64,000 bases of DNA, taken from Lysinibacillus sp. KCTC 33748 (GTDB lineage Bacteria; Bacillota; Bacilli; Bacillales_A; Planococcaceae). Shown here one piece after another: positions 18,877 to 27,375 of this stretch (positions are counted from its first letter, which is position 1; each line of letters opens with the position of its first letter). Both the position numbers and the translations under genes were made by a program. The DNA is taken from assembly GCF_002237755.1 (NCBI RefSeq), contig NZ_MWSJ01000001.1, positions 496,001 through 560,000 of the forward strand, read 5' to 3'. The notes under the pieces are model-generated. The model made no database searches. It saw only the letters and a list, made by a program, of their open reading frames with translations, and was not told the DNA's origin.

Positions 18877-20400
18877 TTCTTCTTCATTAATAATGACATT
18901 TTTACCACGCATTTTCATAAAGATCGGTATGAGTAACCAAGACACTGCAACAATTAGAAATACTAATGATAATGGCTTACTTACAAAAATTGAGAAATCA
19001 CCATTTGAAATAGTTAAAGCGCGACGCATATTGTTCTCGATCATAGGGCCTAAAACTAGGGCTAGTACTAGCGGTGCTACAGGATAGTCGTTTTTGGCGA
19101 AAAGATATCCGAGTATACCACAGGCAAGTAATAAATATAAATCGAACGTCGTATATTGAACAGCATAAACGCCAAAGAATGATATAGCTATTATTATAGG
19201 TAATAAATATTTCTTTGGAGTTTCAATGACCTTTGCAAAAACACGAACAAGTGGCATATTCAAAATTAATAACATTAAGTTACCGATAAACATACTCGCG
19301 ATTAAACCCCAAGCCACTTCAGGATGCTCGTCGAAAAGTAAGGGACCAGGTTGAATATTATACATAATGAGTGCCCCCATTAAAATAGCGGTAGTTCCAG
19401 AACCAGGGATACCTAATGTTAATAATGGAATCATTGCGCCACCCGAAGCTGCGTTGTTCGCTGATTCAGGTCCAGCTACACCAGCAATATGACCTTTACC
19501 GAATTGCTCTGGTGTTTTACTGAATTTTTTCTCGGTAATATAAGAAAAGAAAGAAGCAAGAGTTGCTCCAGCCCCTGGTAAGACACCAATGAAAAATCCT
19601 AAAAATGAGCCACGTGCAATGGGTACCATACTATCTTTAAAATCTTGCTTTGTTGGGAAAACGCGATTAATCTTCGCAATTTGACCGTCATCGTTGTCTT
19701 TTTCAAGTATTGTTTTGAATACTTCACCTAAGGCAAATAAACCAACTGCAATTGTCAAAAATTCAATCCCAGAGAACAGTGTTGGTTGACCAAATGTAAA
19801 ACGTTCGATTCCAGATACAGCATCAATCCCGATTGTACCAATCATTAAACCAAGCACCGTCATGATTAAAGCTTTTGTAATCGAGCGCCCAGCTAGTCCA
19901 CTAACTGCGGCAAGACCTAATAGCATTAAAGAAAAATATTCAGCAGGGCCGAATTTTAATGCGATACTTGATAAAGGCTTTGCTAATAGTACAAGGCCAA
20001 GCAATGCTATAATGCCTGCGCAAAATGAGCCAATCGCCGCAATAGCAAGAGCACTACCGGCACGACCTTGTTTAGCCATTTGATAACCATCTAGTGTTGT
20101 AACAACAGAAGAAGATTCTCCGGGTGTATTCAATAAGATAGAAGTAGTTGAGCCGCCGTACATAGCTCCGTAATATACGCCTGCAAGTAAAATAATGGAA
20201 CTTGCAGCGGCAGCTTCAGTTGGTAGCCCTGAAGTAAGTGTTGCAGTAACTGGAATGAGTAAAGCAACTCCACTCATTGGACCTATTCCAGGAAGTACTC
20301 CAACCGCAGTTCCGATAATAACACCGACGAACGCAAATAATAAATTTTGCCATTGAAAGGCAACTGCAAAGCCATCTGCTAGAAATTGCAATGTTGTCAT
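18874..20400 (-). CDS. tctA: Tripartite tricarboxylate transporter, large membrane subunit
   Basis: The 508-residue product is the large TctA subunit, with about 12 membrane segments, of a secondary transporter driven by ion gradients. Family signatures are visible: GVLPGIGPMSGVALLIP near residue 35, NTPGESSSVVTTLDGYQMAKQG around residue 90, and GVLPGAGATLASFFSY near residue 265. The ATG follows AAAGGAGTG. It is the last gene of tctC-tctB-tctA on the minus strand, next to its own two-component system. The substrate is probably citrate or another tricarboxylate, but TTT systems carry varied organic acids. Confidence 0.93.
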   Translation of the reverse strand: MTTLQFLADGFAVAFQWQNLLFAFVGVIIGTAVGVLPGIGPMSGVALLIPVTATLTSGLPTEAAAASSIILLAGVYYGAMYGGSTTSILLNTPGESSSVVTTLDGYQMAKQGRAGSALAIAAIGSFCAGIIALLGLVLLAKPLSSIALKFGPAEYFSLMLLGLAAVSGLAGRSITKALIMTVLGLMIGTIGIDAVSGIERFTFGQPTLFSGIEFLTIAVGLFALGEVFKTILEKDNDDGQIAKINRVFPTKQDFKDSMVPIARGSFLGFFIGVLPGAGATLASFFSYITEKKFSKTPEQFGKGHIAGVAGPESANNAASGGAMIPLLTLGIPGSGTTAILMGALIMYNIQPGPLLFDEHPEVAWGLIASMFIGNLMLLILNMPLVRVFAKVIETPKKYLLPIIIAISFFGVYAVQYTTFDLYLLLACGILGYLFAKNDYPVAPLVLALVLGPMIENNMRRALTISNGDFSIFVSKPLSLVFLIVAVSWLLIPIFMKMRGKNVIINEEE

Positions 20401-20417
20401 GTTTTCACTCCTTTACA

Positions 20418-20894
20418 TTAAAAAGTTGGGAAACTAGGCAAAGATCCTCCTAAAATAACTGAAAATACATAATAAATGCCAACTGAAAAAGCGACTGAAA
20501 TACTAATAGAAGCTAATATTTTTCCTCGTTCCATCGTTTGGAAACCGATTAATAAAAAGATAAATGTTGTAATAACGTAACCTACTATTTCAAGAAAAAA
20601 TACATAGGCAATCGCACTAATAAATAGTATTAGAAACTTCTTTAGTTCAATGGGTGTTGTTTGTGATGATGTTTTTGTGTTTCTCACTATTTTTGACTTC
20701 GCAGCTTGTTTCCATGTCTCGTAGAAGAGCCGTAAACTTAGTAAAATTAGAACTATACCTAATCCCAAAGGAAATGATTTGGGTCCAACTGTGGATCCAT
20801 ATGCACTATCAGAAATTTGTGTTGCTTCTGTGATAAATAAAATACCAATGATGAAAAATGCAATACTCGAAATTTTATCGAAAGTTTGGCTCAA
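20418..20894 (-). CDS. tctB: Tripartite tricarboxylate transporter, small membrane subunit
   Basis: This 158-residue protein has four predicted membrane helices and the TctB-family pattern: a first helix near residues 9-25, the phrase GPKSFPLGLGIVL, and two late helices. It pairs with TctA in the membrane. The start is the TTG at 20894, nine bases after AAGGGGAGG; no ATG fits as well. It lies between tctC and tctA, 17 bases upstream of tctA. Confidence 0.88.
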   Translation of the reverse strand: MSQTFDKISSIAFFIIGILFITEATQISDSAYGSTVGPKSFPLGLGIVLILLSLRLFYETWKQAAKSKIVRNTKTSSQTTPIELKKFLILFISAIAYVFFLEIVGYVITTFIFLLIGFQTMERGKILASISISVAFSVGIYYVFSVILGGSLPSFPTF

Positions 20895-20942
20895 ACGTTT
20901 TATCCTCCCCTTGAGAAAAGCGACTATTAAAGTCGCTTTTCT

Positions 20943-21971
20943 TTATTTTTGCATACCTAAGGCTGTTAAAAGTTCAACGATTATTTTATTTTGTTGATCT
21001 AAATACTTTGTGAATTCTTCAGCATTGCGGTACTCACTTTGCCAGCCATTACGCGCTACTTCAGATTTCCACTCATCCGTTTCTACCATTGCTTGTAATT
21101 TTTCGGACCAGTATGCAAAAGCATCTTTTGACATATTTTTCGGACCAAAAATACCGCGCCAAATTGTAAACTCTTCATCAATACCTGCTTCTTTAAATGT
21201 TGGTACATCGGCTAGTTCACCTTCTAAACGATCTGAAGAACTGACTGCTAGTACGCGGACATCACCTGATTTTACATAAGTTGCAATTGTCGAGGCATCT
21301 GTGGCAATTACATCGGCATTACCTCCTAAAAGCGCGGCAACAGCTTCACCACCACCATCATAAGAAACGTATTTAACTGTTTTTAAATCGATTCCTGATT
21401 TAAATGCCGGAATAATACCTATCAAATGATCCATGGAACCAGGTGAAGATCCTCCTGCAAGTGTTACATTTTGTGGATTAGTTTTTAAAGCATTTAACAT
21501 GTCATTTAGGGTTTTGTAAGGCGAATCCTTTTTAACAACAATTGCACCATAGTCACGCGTTAACTGTGCTATTGGCGTTGTATCCTTGTAACCAAATTTA
21601 CTGTTTCCTTCAGCTTTTTCATGATTAATCAAAATAGGTGGTGATTTTACCATTAGCATGTAGTCATTATTAGATTCTTTAGTTGCAAAAGTAGCCATAA
21701 ATACTGCGCCTCCGCCACCAGGTTTGTTTTCGACTTGAATTGGTTTTTCAATAAGTTTCGTATCATTCATCGTTTTAGAAATTGCACGTGCTGTTAGATC
21801 CCAGCCACCTCCAGCGCCAGAAGGAGCAACAATCGTAATATTGTTTTTTGGATAATTGCTTACTTTCTTTTCTTCTGTGCCCTCATCGCTTGAAGAATCT
21901 GAAGAAGTACAGCCTGCTAAAGTAGCTAATAAAAGTGCAGCTGTTGCAAATTTCATCCATGTTTTCCACAT
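20943..21971 (-). CDS. tctC: Tripartite tricarboxylate transporter, substrate-binding lipoprotein
   Basis: This 342-residue extracytoplasmic receptor belongs to the TctC/Bug family. The signal peptide ends in the lipobox LAGC (Cys about 21), followed by a Ser/Asp/Glu-rich linker. The mature domain has the Bug hallmark VAPSGAGGGWDLTARAI and the later VENKPGGGGAV loop that contact carboxylates. The ATG follows AAGGGGGAT. It is the first gene of tctCBA and is preceded by a 12-bp-stem inverted repeat at 21996-22028 that may control expression. Confidence 0.92.
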   Translation of the reverse strand: MWKTWMKFATAALLLATLAGCTSSDSSSDEGTEEKKVSNYPKNNITIVAPSGAGGGWDLTARAISKTMNDTKLIEKPIQVENKPGGGGAVFMATFATKESNNDYMLMVKSPPILINHEKAEGNSKFGYKDTTPIAQLTRDYGAIVVKKDSPYKTLNDMLNALKTNPQNVTLAGGSSPGSMDHLIGIIPAFKSGIDLKTVKYVSYDGGGEAVAALLGGNADVIATDASTIATYVKSGDVRVLAVSSSDRLEGELADVPTFKEAGIDEEFTIWRGIFGPKNMSKDAFAYWSEKLQAMVETDEWKSEVARNGWQSEYRNAEEFTKYLDQQNKIIVELLTALGMQK

Positions 21972-21995
21972 AAGAAATCCCCCTTGTAAAAGAAA

Positions 21996-22028
21996 TATGG
22001 TAGCGCTGGAATTGCGAGCGCTACCATA
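21996..22028 (-). promoter_or_regulatory. 12-bp inverted repeat in the tctC leader
   Basis: TATGGTAGCGCT (21996-22007) and AGCGCTACCATA (22017-22028) are perfect arms around a nine-base loop, 25 bases upstream of the tctC start. It could be an operator for the adjacent response regulator, a 5'-stabilising hairpin, or an attenuator stem; on the minus strand a short TATTTCTTTT tract follows it. Confidence 0.6.
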
Positions 22029-22238
22029 AATTTACCGTATATTCTGACAATGACAATGTTGTGATAATAATGATAATTTATTTCATTTTGATCATAAAGT
22101 TTATTCTGCATTAACAATTAGTAAATTATCTGTACCGAAAGAAGAAGTTTGGTGGGCGATTGACTGTGCGTGAAAGCCCGATTGGTGAAAACTAATAATT
22201 AGTAGGGATGAAGAAAAACCCCTGCTAAAAGTTTCGCT

Positions 22239-22925
22239 TTATTGAGTGATGAAGTATCTACGCTCTGGTCGACCGACGGTACCATAAATAAGTTCAGTAT
22301 GTGCCTGTCTTTGTGTAACGAGAAATTCTAAATAACGCCGAGCTGTAGAACGGCTAACCCCGATATTTTTTCCTAGTACTTCTGCAGTAGTACCATCTTC
22401 GATTGTATTTAAATGACTGATTACATAATTCATTGTTGTTGGATCGATCCCCTTTGGCAATAATGATAATTTTACTTTTTCATTGGAAGGTGCTTTTGGC
22501 CAGAGCTGTTCAATTTTTTCTTGTGTGAATTTTTCATCATTTTGTAAAATAACATGTTTTAAGCGGTATTTTTCGATACTTTCCTTCAATTGCTCGAAAG
22601 TAAAGGGTTTTAAAATATAGTCCGTCACATTTTTTCGATAAGCGTCATGCACAATATGCGCCTCTGTTGCGGCTGTAATCAAAATAATGTTAGTAAATGG
22701 TCGAAGCTCTTGGATTTTATCAATCAAATCAACACCAAGAATATCAGGTAAAAAAACATCTAATAGAATAAGTTGCGGAGAAAAAGACATGAGCCAGTCT
22801 AGTGCCTCCTCACCGGTATTTGCACAGGCAATGACATGAAATCCTTCAATTTTTTCTAAAAAACGCCGATGCACGTCCGCCACACGTATATCATCCTCTA
22901 TAATCAATACTTCAATACTTTGCAT
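22239..22925 (-). CDS. Response regulator of the CitB/DcuR family
   Basis: The 228-residue protein has a receiver domain (residues ~4-120; acidic pair Glu10/Asp11, phospho-acceptor Asp56 in LLDVFLPD, and Lys in YILKPFTFEQL) and a C-terminal helix-turn-helix (about 165-215, GKNIGVSRSTARRYLEFL). This matches B. subtilis CitT/DctR and E. coli DcuR. It overlaps the kinase gene by 14 bases and begins at an ATG after AAAGGGGGC. The gene lies directly upstream of tctC on the same strand, so it most likely activates tctCBA when a carboxylate is sensed. Confidence 0.92.
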   Translation of the reverse strand: MQSIEVLIIEDDIRVADVHRRFLEKIEGFHVIACANTGEEALDWLMSFSPQLILLDVFLPDILGVDLIDKIQELRPFTNIILITAATEAHIVHDAYRKNVTDYILKPFTFEQLKESIEKYRLKHVILQNDEKFTQEKIEQLWPKAPSNEKVKLSLLPKGIDPTTMNYVISHLNTIEDGTTAEVLGKNIGVSRSTARRYLEFLVTQRQAHTELIYGTVGRPERRYFITQ

Positions 22926-24525
22926 CTTCTAAATTGCCCCCTTTGTTAATAGATACAATGAATAAAGCCCCGCTTAAATCTCCTTCTCCAAGAGCTAGTG
23001 TGCCGTTTAATTCATGAACACTTGAGATAACTTTACGTAAACCGTATCCTCTAAATTTTGTATCTTTTGTCGAAATATTTTCTAAGAAGAGTATTTCTAG
23101 CTTTTCTTGTGCTATGCCGTTCCCTGAATCTTCAACCTCTATTACAATTTCTTCGCCATTGTCAAAAACAAAAAGTCTAACAATTGGTGGACGATCTTTG
23201 TTTTTCTCAACCTCTTCAAAAGCATTTGTCAACAAATTACCCATGATGGAAATGATGAGACTTTTTTCGATGTTTTCAGGCAATGTTTCTATATAACTGT
23301 CTTCATCGAAAATAAGTTTGACTTTTAATTCCCGGGCTCGATTGAAAAATCCAATAATAAGTCCATTTAAAAATGGATCTTTGACACGATTTGTAATGAA
23401 CTGAGTTAATGAGGATTGTCCTTGTACCTCTTTATGAATAATAGATAAAGCTTCATCTGAGGCATTCAATTGAATTAGCCCAGATATTGTATAGAGAATA
23501 TTGTTAAACTCATGTGTTTGTGAACGTAAGGCTTCGGTATACTGCTTCACTTGAGATAATTCGATCGCTAGCTGGTCAATTTCAGACTGCAAACGAAAAC
23601 TAGCAACAGCGCCAACAATTTTACCTTTCATCTTTATGGGCACGCGGTTCACAATTACTTCATTTCCATTAATAATCATTGGTTTATCGTGTTGTTTTTT
23701 TCCATAAGTAAGTACTTCAAGAAGGTGAGTATTTGGAACATAATATTTAATATTTTCGCCAATTACGGAATCTTTGTCAGATAAATGCAGAATTTTAGCT
23801 GCGGCATTGTTCAGAGTTGTAATTTCACCTTTATGATTAACAGTAATAATTGCTTCTCGTACAGATTCAATCAATGCATTTTTCTCTGTGAAAAGATTAG
23901 CGATTTCATTTGGTTCGAGATTAAAAATTTGTTTTTTGATGCTACGAGATAAAAAAACGGAACAGAGAATACCAATTATTAAGGCAATCATCATAATATA
24001 AAAAATGTTGTCGAGATATTGCAAATATAGATGGTCTAATTCACTTGTTAAGTAGCCAATTGAAACGACACCGAGAACCGTTCCATCCGTATCTAACACA
24101 GGTGCTTTACCTCGAATTGACTCACCCATAGAGCCATTTGCAATCGAAATATAGGATTCTCCATCTAATAATGCACGGTCATTGTCGTCACCAACCATGG
24201 GTTTGCCAATTCGTTCAGTAATCGGATGGGAATAACGAATCCCATTTTTATCGCCAATAACTACATAAGCAGCTTCTGTTGTGTTCATAATAGTGATGCT
24301 GATTTTTTGAAGTGCTTCAGTTGGATTATCTGTTTTAAACGCAGCTAAAACATCACCACGATCAGCAGTTGTTTCTGCTAAATAAAGTGCTCTTTTTCCC
24401 AGTTGTGTTTGCAGTGCATCGGAAATTGTTAAATAAAATAATAAGCCAGCAAAGACTACAATGATTAGAATGAAAAAACTACTATAGTAGGCAAAGCGTG
24501 TTTGTAATTTTAATGGTTTTATAAT
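22912..24525 (-). CDS. Sensor histidine kinase of the DcuS/CitA family with apparent AUU start
   Basis: The kinase reads TM1 (about residues 10-32), an extracytoplasmic PAS-like sensor, TM2 (about 170-190), a cytoplasmic PAS domain, the phospho-acceptor His (about residue 338, in TMSQ-like RSQTHEFNN) and an ATPase domain with DSGNGI and GYGLRKV. The first in-frame ATG is at 24288 and would delete TM1 and part of the sensor. The open frame continues 79 codons upstream with a proper DcuS-type N-terminus (KPLKLQTRFAYYSSFFI). The only start-like codon with good spacing after AAAGGAG is ATT at 24525. It senses an external di- or tricarboxylate and phosphorylates the adjacent regulator. Confidence 0.85.
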   Translation of the reverse strand: MIKPLKLQTRFAYYSSFFILIIVVFAGLLFYLTISDALQTQLGKRALYLAETTADRGDVLAAFKTDNPTEALQKISITIMNTTEAAYVVIGDKNGIRYSHPITERIGKPMVGDDNDRALLDGESYISIANGSMGESIRGKAPVLDTDGTVLGVVSIGYLTSELDHLYLQYLDNIFYIMMIALIIGILCSVFLSRSIKKQIFNLEPNEIANLFTEKNALIESVREAIITVNHKGEITTLNNAAAKILHLSDKDSVIGENIKYYVPNTHLLEVLTYGKKQHDKPMIINGNEVIVNRVPIKMKGKIVGAVASFRLQSEIDQLAIELSQVKQYTEALRSQTHEFNNILYTISGLIQLNASDEALSIIHKEVQGQSSLTQFITNRVKDPFLNGLIIGFFNRARELKVKLIFDEDSYIETLPENIEKSLIISIMGNLLTNAFEEVEKNKDRPPIVRLFVFDNGEEIVIEVEDSGNGIAQEKLEILFLENISTKDTKFRGYGLRKVISSVHELNGTLALGEGDLSGALFIVSINKGGNLEDAKY

Positions 24526-24828
24526 AGATATTCATCTCCTTTTATAGAAATTTATAAAATTCGGAATAGTAAATCTATGATAACAGCTAATATGTTCTAT
24601 AATCTATGGTTGTTCAAAAACTATAAAAGGGATTCAAAGGTTGATAGAGTTGAGGAGCATTTAATTATTTTGTATTTAGAAATAGTAGAAAGATTCGTGT
24701 GCCTAAATAGTATGTTTTGTTGAAATATTGTTTCTATTGTAGGTTTTTTTCTATTGTTTTTCTAAAATTATAATAGACAGAAAATTCCTGCAGTTGTAGA
24801 ATGGACGTAATGGGGGGAATGTGGCGAA
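24526..24828. promoter_or_regulatory. Divergent region between the sensor kinase and lrgA
   Basis: This 303-base AT-rich gap holds no gene. TTTCTATTGT occurs twice (24731-24740 and 24748-24757), 17 bases apart and just ahead of a TATAAT box (24769-24774) that lacks a good -35 element. An activator-dependent promoter for lrgAB is plausible. Nothing else stands out. Confidence 0.4.
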
Positions 24829-25272
24829 ATGTTGAACGAAAATTTTGTTGCGATGTTAAAGAGAGTTGTTCGAATTATTGTCCAGATTGGGATACTCAAT
24901 ATCTTTTATTACATGGGCGTCGGTATTGTTACTTTACTACAGGTACCTCTTCCTGGAAGTGTAATTGGATTACTATTATTAGCACTTTCACTCCATTTAA
25001 AAATAATTAAAGTAGAATACATTCAAGATGGAGCAGGTTTTTTAATTGGCGTATTAACCTTGTTTTTCATTCCTGCAACAGTAGGAGTGATTGACTACCC
25101 TGAACTTGTTTCAACAACTGGTCTATTGATTATGCTAGCCGTTATTGCAAGTACGCTAATCTCTATTTATGTGACGGGATTACTTAGTCAAATTGTTGAG
25201 AAAAAAGAGCTGACTAAAAAAGAAACAGAAGCCATTGTAGAAGAAGGAGAGGGGGAATTAACGGTTGATTGA
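24829..25272 (+). CDS. lrgA: LrgA/CidA-family holin-like membrane protein
   Basis: This 147-residue protein has four membrane helices and the LrgA/CidA family phrase VPLPGSVIGLLLLALSL in the second. The family was described as holin-like in Staphylococcus. In B. subtilis the paired PftAB (YsbAB) proteins act as a facilitated pyruvate transporter. An alternative start at the Met nine residues in would give a more typical length. It overlaps lrgB by eight bases. The local two-component system is not LytST, so regulation of this pair is open. Confidence 0.85.
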   Translation: MLNENFVAMLKRVVRIIVQIGILNIFYYMGVGIVTLLQVPLPGSVIGLLLLALSLHLKIIKVEYIQDGAGFLIGVLTLFFIPATVGVIDYPELVSTTGLLIMLAVIASTLISIYVTGLLSQIVEKKELTKKETEAIVEEGEGELTVD

Positions 25273-25942
25273 AATTATTGTTGTCGTTAGTACCGTTGTG
25301 TTATTCGTATTATTTACAAAACTTTATCAACGTTTCCCTCATCCTTTAATGATTCCGCTAGTGACGACAACTATCGTCAGTGCAATTATGTTAGTAATCT
25401 TTAATATTCCATACTCTACATATATGGAGGGTGGTGAATGGCTACAAAAAATGCTAGGTCCAGCAGTTGTAGCACTTGCTTATCCTTTATATAACCAGCG
25501 AAAGATTATTATGAAATATAAATATGCAATTTTGTCAGGTATATTTATTGCCATGATTACAGGTTTAGTGACAATATTTATTATGCTGAAATGGATTGGT
25601 GTTAATAAAAGCTGGTTGCTGACAGCATTACCTAAATCGTTAACGACACCTGTAGGTATGCAGGTGAGTGAGACAATTGGAGGCATACCACCTTTAACAG
25701 CTGTGCTTGTCATGCTGGCAGGGTTTGTAGGCGCTATTATAGGACCATTAGTCATTAAATACGGCAAAATTGACTCCGCCGTTAGTAGAGGTGTTGCGGT
25801 AGGTAGCGCTTCACACGGTGTTGGTCTTGTTAAATTAAGAGAATACGGAGAACAAGAATTATCAGTAGGCTCATTATCTATGGCCTTAACTGCAATTATT
25901 GGCGCATTTTTATGTCCATTATTTGTTTATTTATTCTTGTGA
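25265..25942 (+). CDS. lrgB: LrgB/CidB-family membrane protein
   Basis: This 225-residue partner of LrgA has six to eight membrane segments. It shows the conserved LrgB stretches PKSLTTPVGMQVSETIGG, a GAIIGP loop, and GSASHGVGLVKLREYGEQE near the C-terminus. The start is a TTG about eight bases after GAGGGGGA. Together the pair may form a pyruvate or small-acid channel, or modulate autolysis. The adjacent tct cluster and the PDH operon make an organic-acid role attractive, by inference. Confidence 0.87.
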   Translation: MIEIIVVVSTVVLFVLFTKLYQRFPHPLMIPLVTTTIVSAIMLVIFNIPYSTYMEGGEWLQKMLGPAVVALAYPLYNQRKIIMKYKYAILSGIFIAMITGLVTIFIMLKWIGVNKSWLLTALPKSLTTPVGMQVSETIGGIPPLTAVLVMLAGFVGAIIGPLVIKYGKIDSAVSRGVAVGSASHGVGLVKLREYGEQELSVGSLSMALTAIIGAFLCPLFVYLFL

Positions 25943-25978
25943 AAAAGCTATATACAGAATCTGTATATAGCTTTTTTT
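25942..25978 (+). terminator. Terminator after lrgAB
   Basis: AAAAAGCTATATACAGA pairs with TCTGTATATAGCTTTTT. The T-run touches the stop codon of the convergent methyltransferase gene, so the structure serves both genes. Confidence 0.88.
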
Positions 25979-26573
25979 AACTTTTTTCGATAATAAACTG
26001 AATGGTATGAGCAAGGCCTGTGTGGAGCTTACCTTCATTTCGCACTTGTTCACCTGTGAAAAAATGAATGATTTTATAAGGCTGACACCATTTTAGAATA
26101 TCTAATGGATCATATAAAAAATCAAGCTGTCTTGGGCCACCTGAGGCGTAGGGTAGTTGATAAATTGAATAAAGTTCCATCATAATACGACCGCCAGACT
26201 TTACGGAATCGACAATCTTCTTAAACACTTCTTGTTGGTGCTCAGCCGGAAAATGTCCAAACACCATAATAGCAGTATCAAACGTTTCGATTGGTAGTTC
26301 ATCTTCAAGTAGGTCAGTAAGCTTTGTATGAACAGCAACATTATGCTTTTCTGCAAGCTGATTTGTTTTTTCAAGACCGCTTTCAGCATAATCAAAGGCA
26401 GTTACTGTATGGCCTTGTAAAGCTAAAAATACTGCATTGCGACCTTCACCTTCTGCGTATGCAGCCACGTTTGTATAATCTTCTAAGTAGTGAACATAGT
26501 CTTCTATAAAAGCATTTGGTTGCTCACCATAAACGTATTCGATTGTGTTAAATCGTTGATCCCATGTGTTCAA
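25977..26573 (-). CDS. Class I SAM-dependent methyltransferase
   Basis: The 198-residue protein has a Rossmann-type methyltransferase core: motif I around NVAAYAEGEGRNAVFLA, an acidic motif-II residue in VTAFDYAESGLEK, and motif IV in DTAIMVFGHFP. It resembles the TehB/YodH-like small-molecule methyltransferases. The best start is the TTG at 26573, preceded by GGGAGTGAT; an upstream ATG at 26588 has no ribosome site and lies in a repeat. Its 5' leader carries a 19-bp hairpin. The substrate is unknown. Confidence 0.85.
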   Translation of the reverse strand: MNTWDQRFNTIEYVYGEQPNAFIEDYVHYLEDYTNVAAYAEGEGRNAVFLALQGHTVTAFDYAESGLEKTNQLAEKHNVAVHTKLTDLLEDELPIETFDTAIMVFGHFPAEHQQEVFKKIVDSVKSGGRIMMELYSIYQLPYASGGPRQLDFLYDPLDILKWCQPYKIIHFFTGEQVRNEGKLHTGLAHTIQFIIEKS

Positions 26574-26585
26574 TCCTATCACTCC

Positions 26586-26635
26586 CATTAAGTTCTTTCA
26601 GCGGGTGTCCAAACATCCGCTGAAAGAACTTAATG
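26586..26635. repeat. 19-bp perfect inverted repeat at the methyltransferase leader
   Basis: Arms at 26586-26604 and 26617-26635 are exact complements (CATTAAGTTCTTTCAGCGG and its reverse) around a 12-base loop. On the minus strand the hairpin ends right at the ribosome site of the methyltransferase gene. It is also the left edge of the family-2 repeat. Confidence 0.9.
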
Positions 26636-26844
26636 CTTCCGGCGGATGTCAAGGAATCGGAAAGGAGTTCTTAGGGGATGTTAGCCTAAAATCATCGCAT
26701 CCATGCGATAATGGCTAACTGACCTGCATCGGTAAAAACGCCACGTCCTGTGGCATTACCGAAATGACCGACATCGTGTCGGCCCTCGTGCAGGCCTAAG
26801 CACAAAGCCGATTCTGGACGCAATTATGCCGAGGCATAATTGAT
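26588..26844 (+). repeat. Family-2 intergenic repeat, copy 1
   Basis: From TCCGGCGGATG (about 26637) to GGCATAATTGAT (26844) about 200 bases match the copy at 52993-53347 with only about ten differences. The element is packed with short inverted repeats, including CATCGCATCC/ATGCGAT, GCCACGTCCTGTGGC and CGACATCGTGTCG. It holds no open frame of note. The remaining gap to 27001 has further small inverted repeats (CGAAGCAA/TTGCTTCG). Confidence 0.9.
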
Positions 26845-27001
26845 TATATATATTGTAAGCGAAGCAAGCGCTACAATCGAATTTTTTGCTTCGTTCATGA
26901 GAGCAACTATGCGTTGCGAATTAGCAAATAACAACTTCTAGAATAAAGTGTATTAATCCAGTAATATTTGTTCAAATCCAATAAATTGGAGGTGAAATTC
27001 A

Positions 27002-27334
27002 ATGAATTTAGAAAACCGTTTAAAAGAATTGAGAGAACAACATAAGTATACACAGGATGATGTCGCAGGCTTTTTAAATATTTCAAGGCAATCCGTTTCA
27101 AAATGGGAGTTAGGAAAAGGTTATCCGGATATTGATAATTTGAGAAGGTTAAGTGATTTATATGAAATTTCTTTAGACCAACTTATTACAGGTGAAGAAA
27201 AATATCAAACACCTGTAGTCTCTGATTCAAATCAATCCGATCATAAAACTGTTGGTGATTTTTTATGGAAGTATTGGTGGCTTATTTTCCCTGTATTCGC
27301 TATGCTCTCTTCTTGGTTCTATTATCAGTATTGA
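27002..27334 (+). CDS. XRE-family regulator with C-terminal membrane anchor
   Basis: The 110-residue protein has an N-terminal Cro/CI helix-turn-helix (residues ~5-60: QDDVAGFLNISRQSVSKWE, then PDIDNLRRLSDLYEISLDQL) and a C-terminal hydrophobic segment (about 86-107, WKYWWLIFPVFAMLSSWF). This layout is common in Bacillales, where the tail may sense the membrane. The ATG follows TTGGAGGTGAAATTCA. It has no obvious partner gene; its targets are unknown. A terminator shared with speA follows. Confidence 0.85.
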   Translation: MNLENRLKELREQHKYTQDDVAGFLNISRQSVSKWELGKGYPDIDNLRRLSDLYEISLDQLITGEEKYQTPVVSDSNQSDHKTVGDFLWKYWWLIFPVFAMLSSWFYYQY

Positions 27335-27344
27335 TTCGAAACAA

Positions 27345-27371
27345 AAAGCTACCTCAGAAAGAGGTAGCTTT
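27345..27371. terminator. Bidirectional terminator between the XRE gene and speA
   Basis: AAGCTACCTC and GAGGTAGCTT pair around AGAAA, with an A-run on the left and TTTG on the right. Confidence 0.8.
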
Positions 27372-27375
27372 GCTA

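Noticed and set aside
26907-27101. 64-codon minus-strand frame overlapping the XRE gene
   Set aside because: It is a shadow of the regulator gene and lacks a ribosome site.
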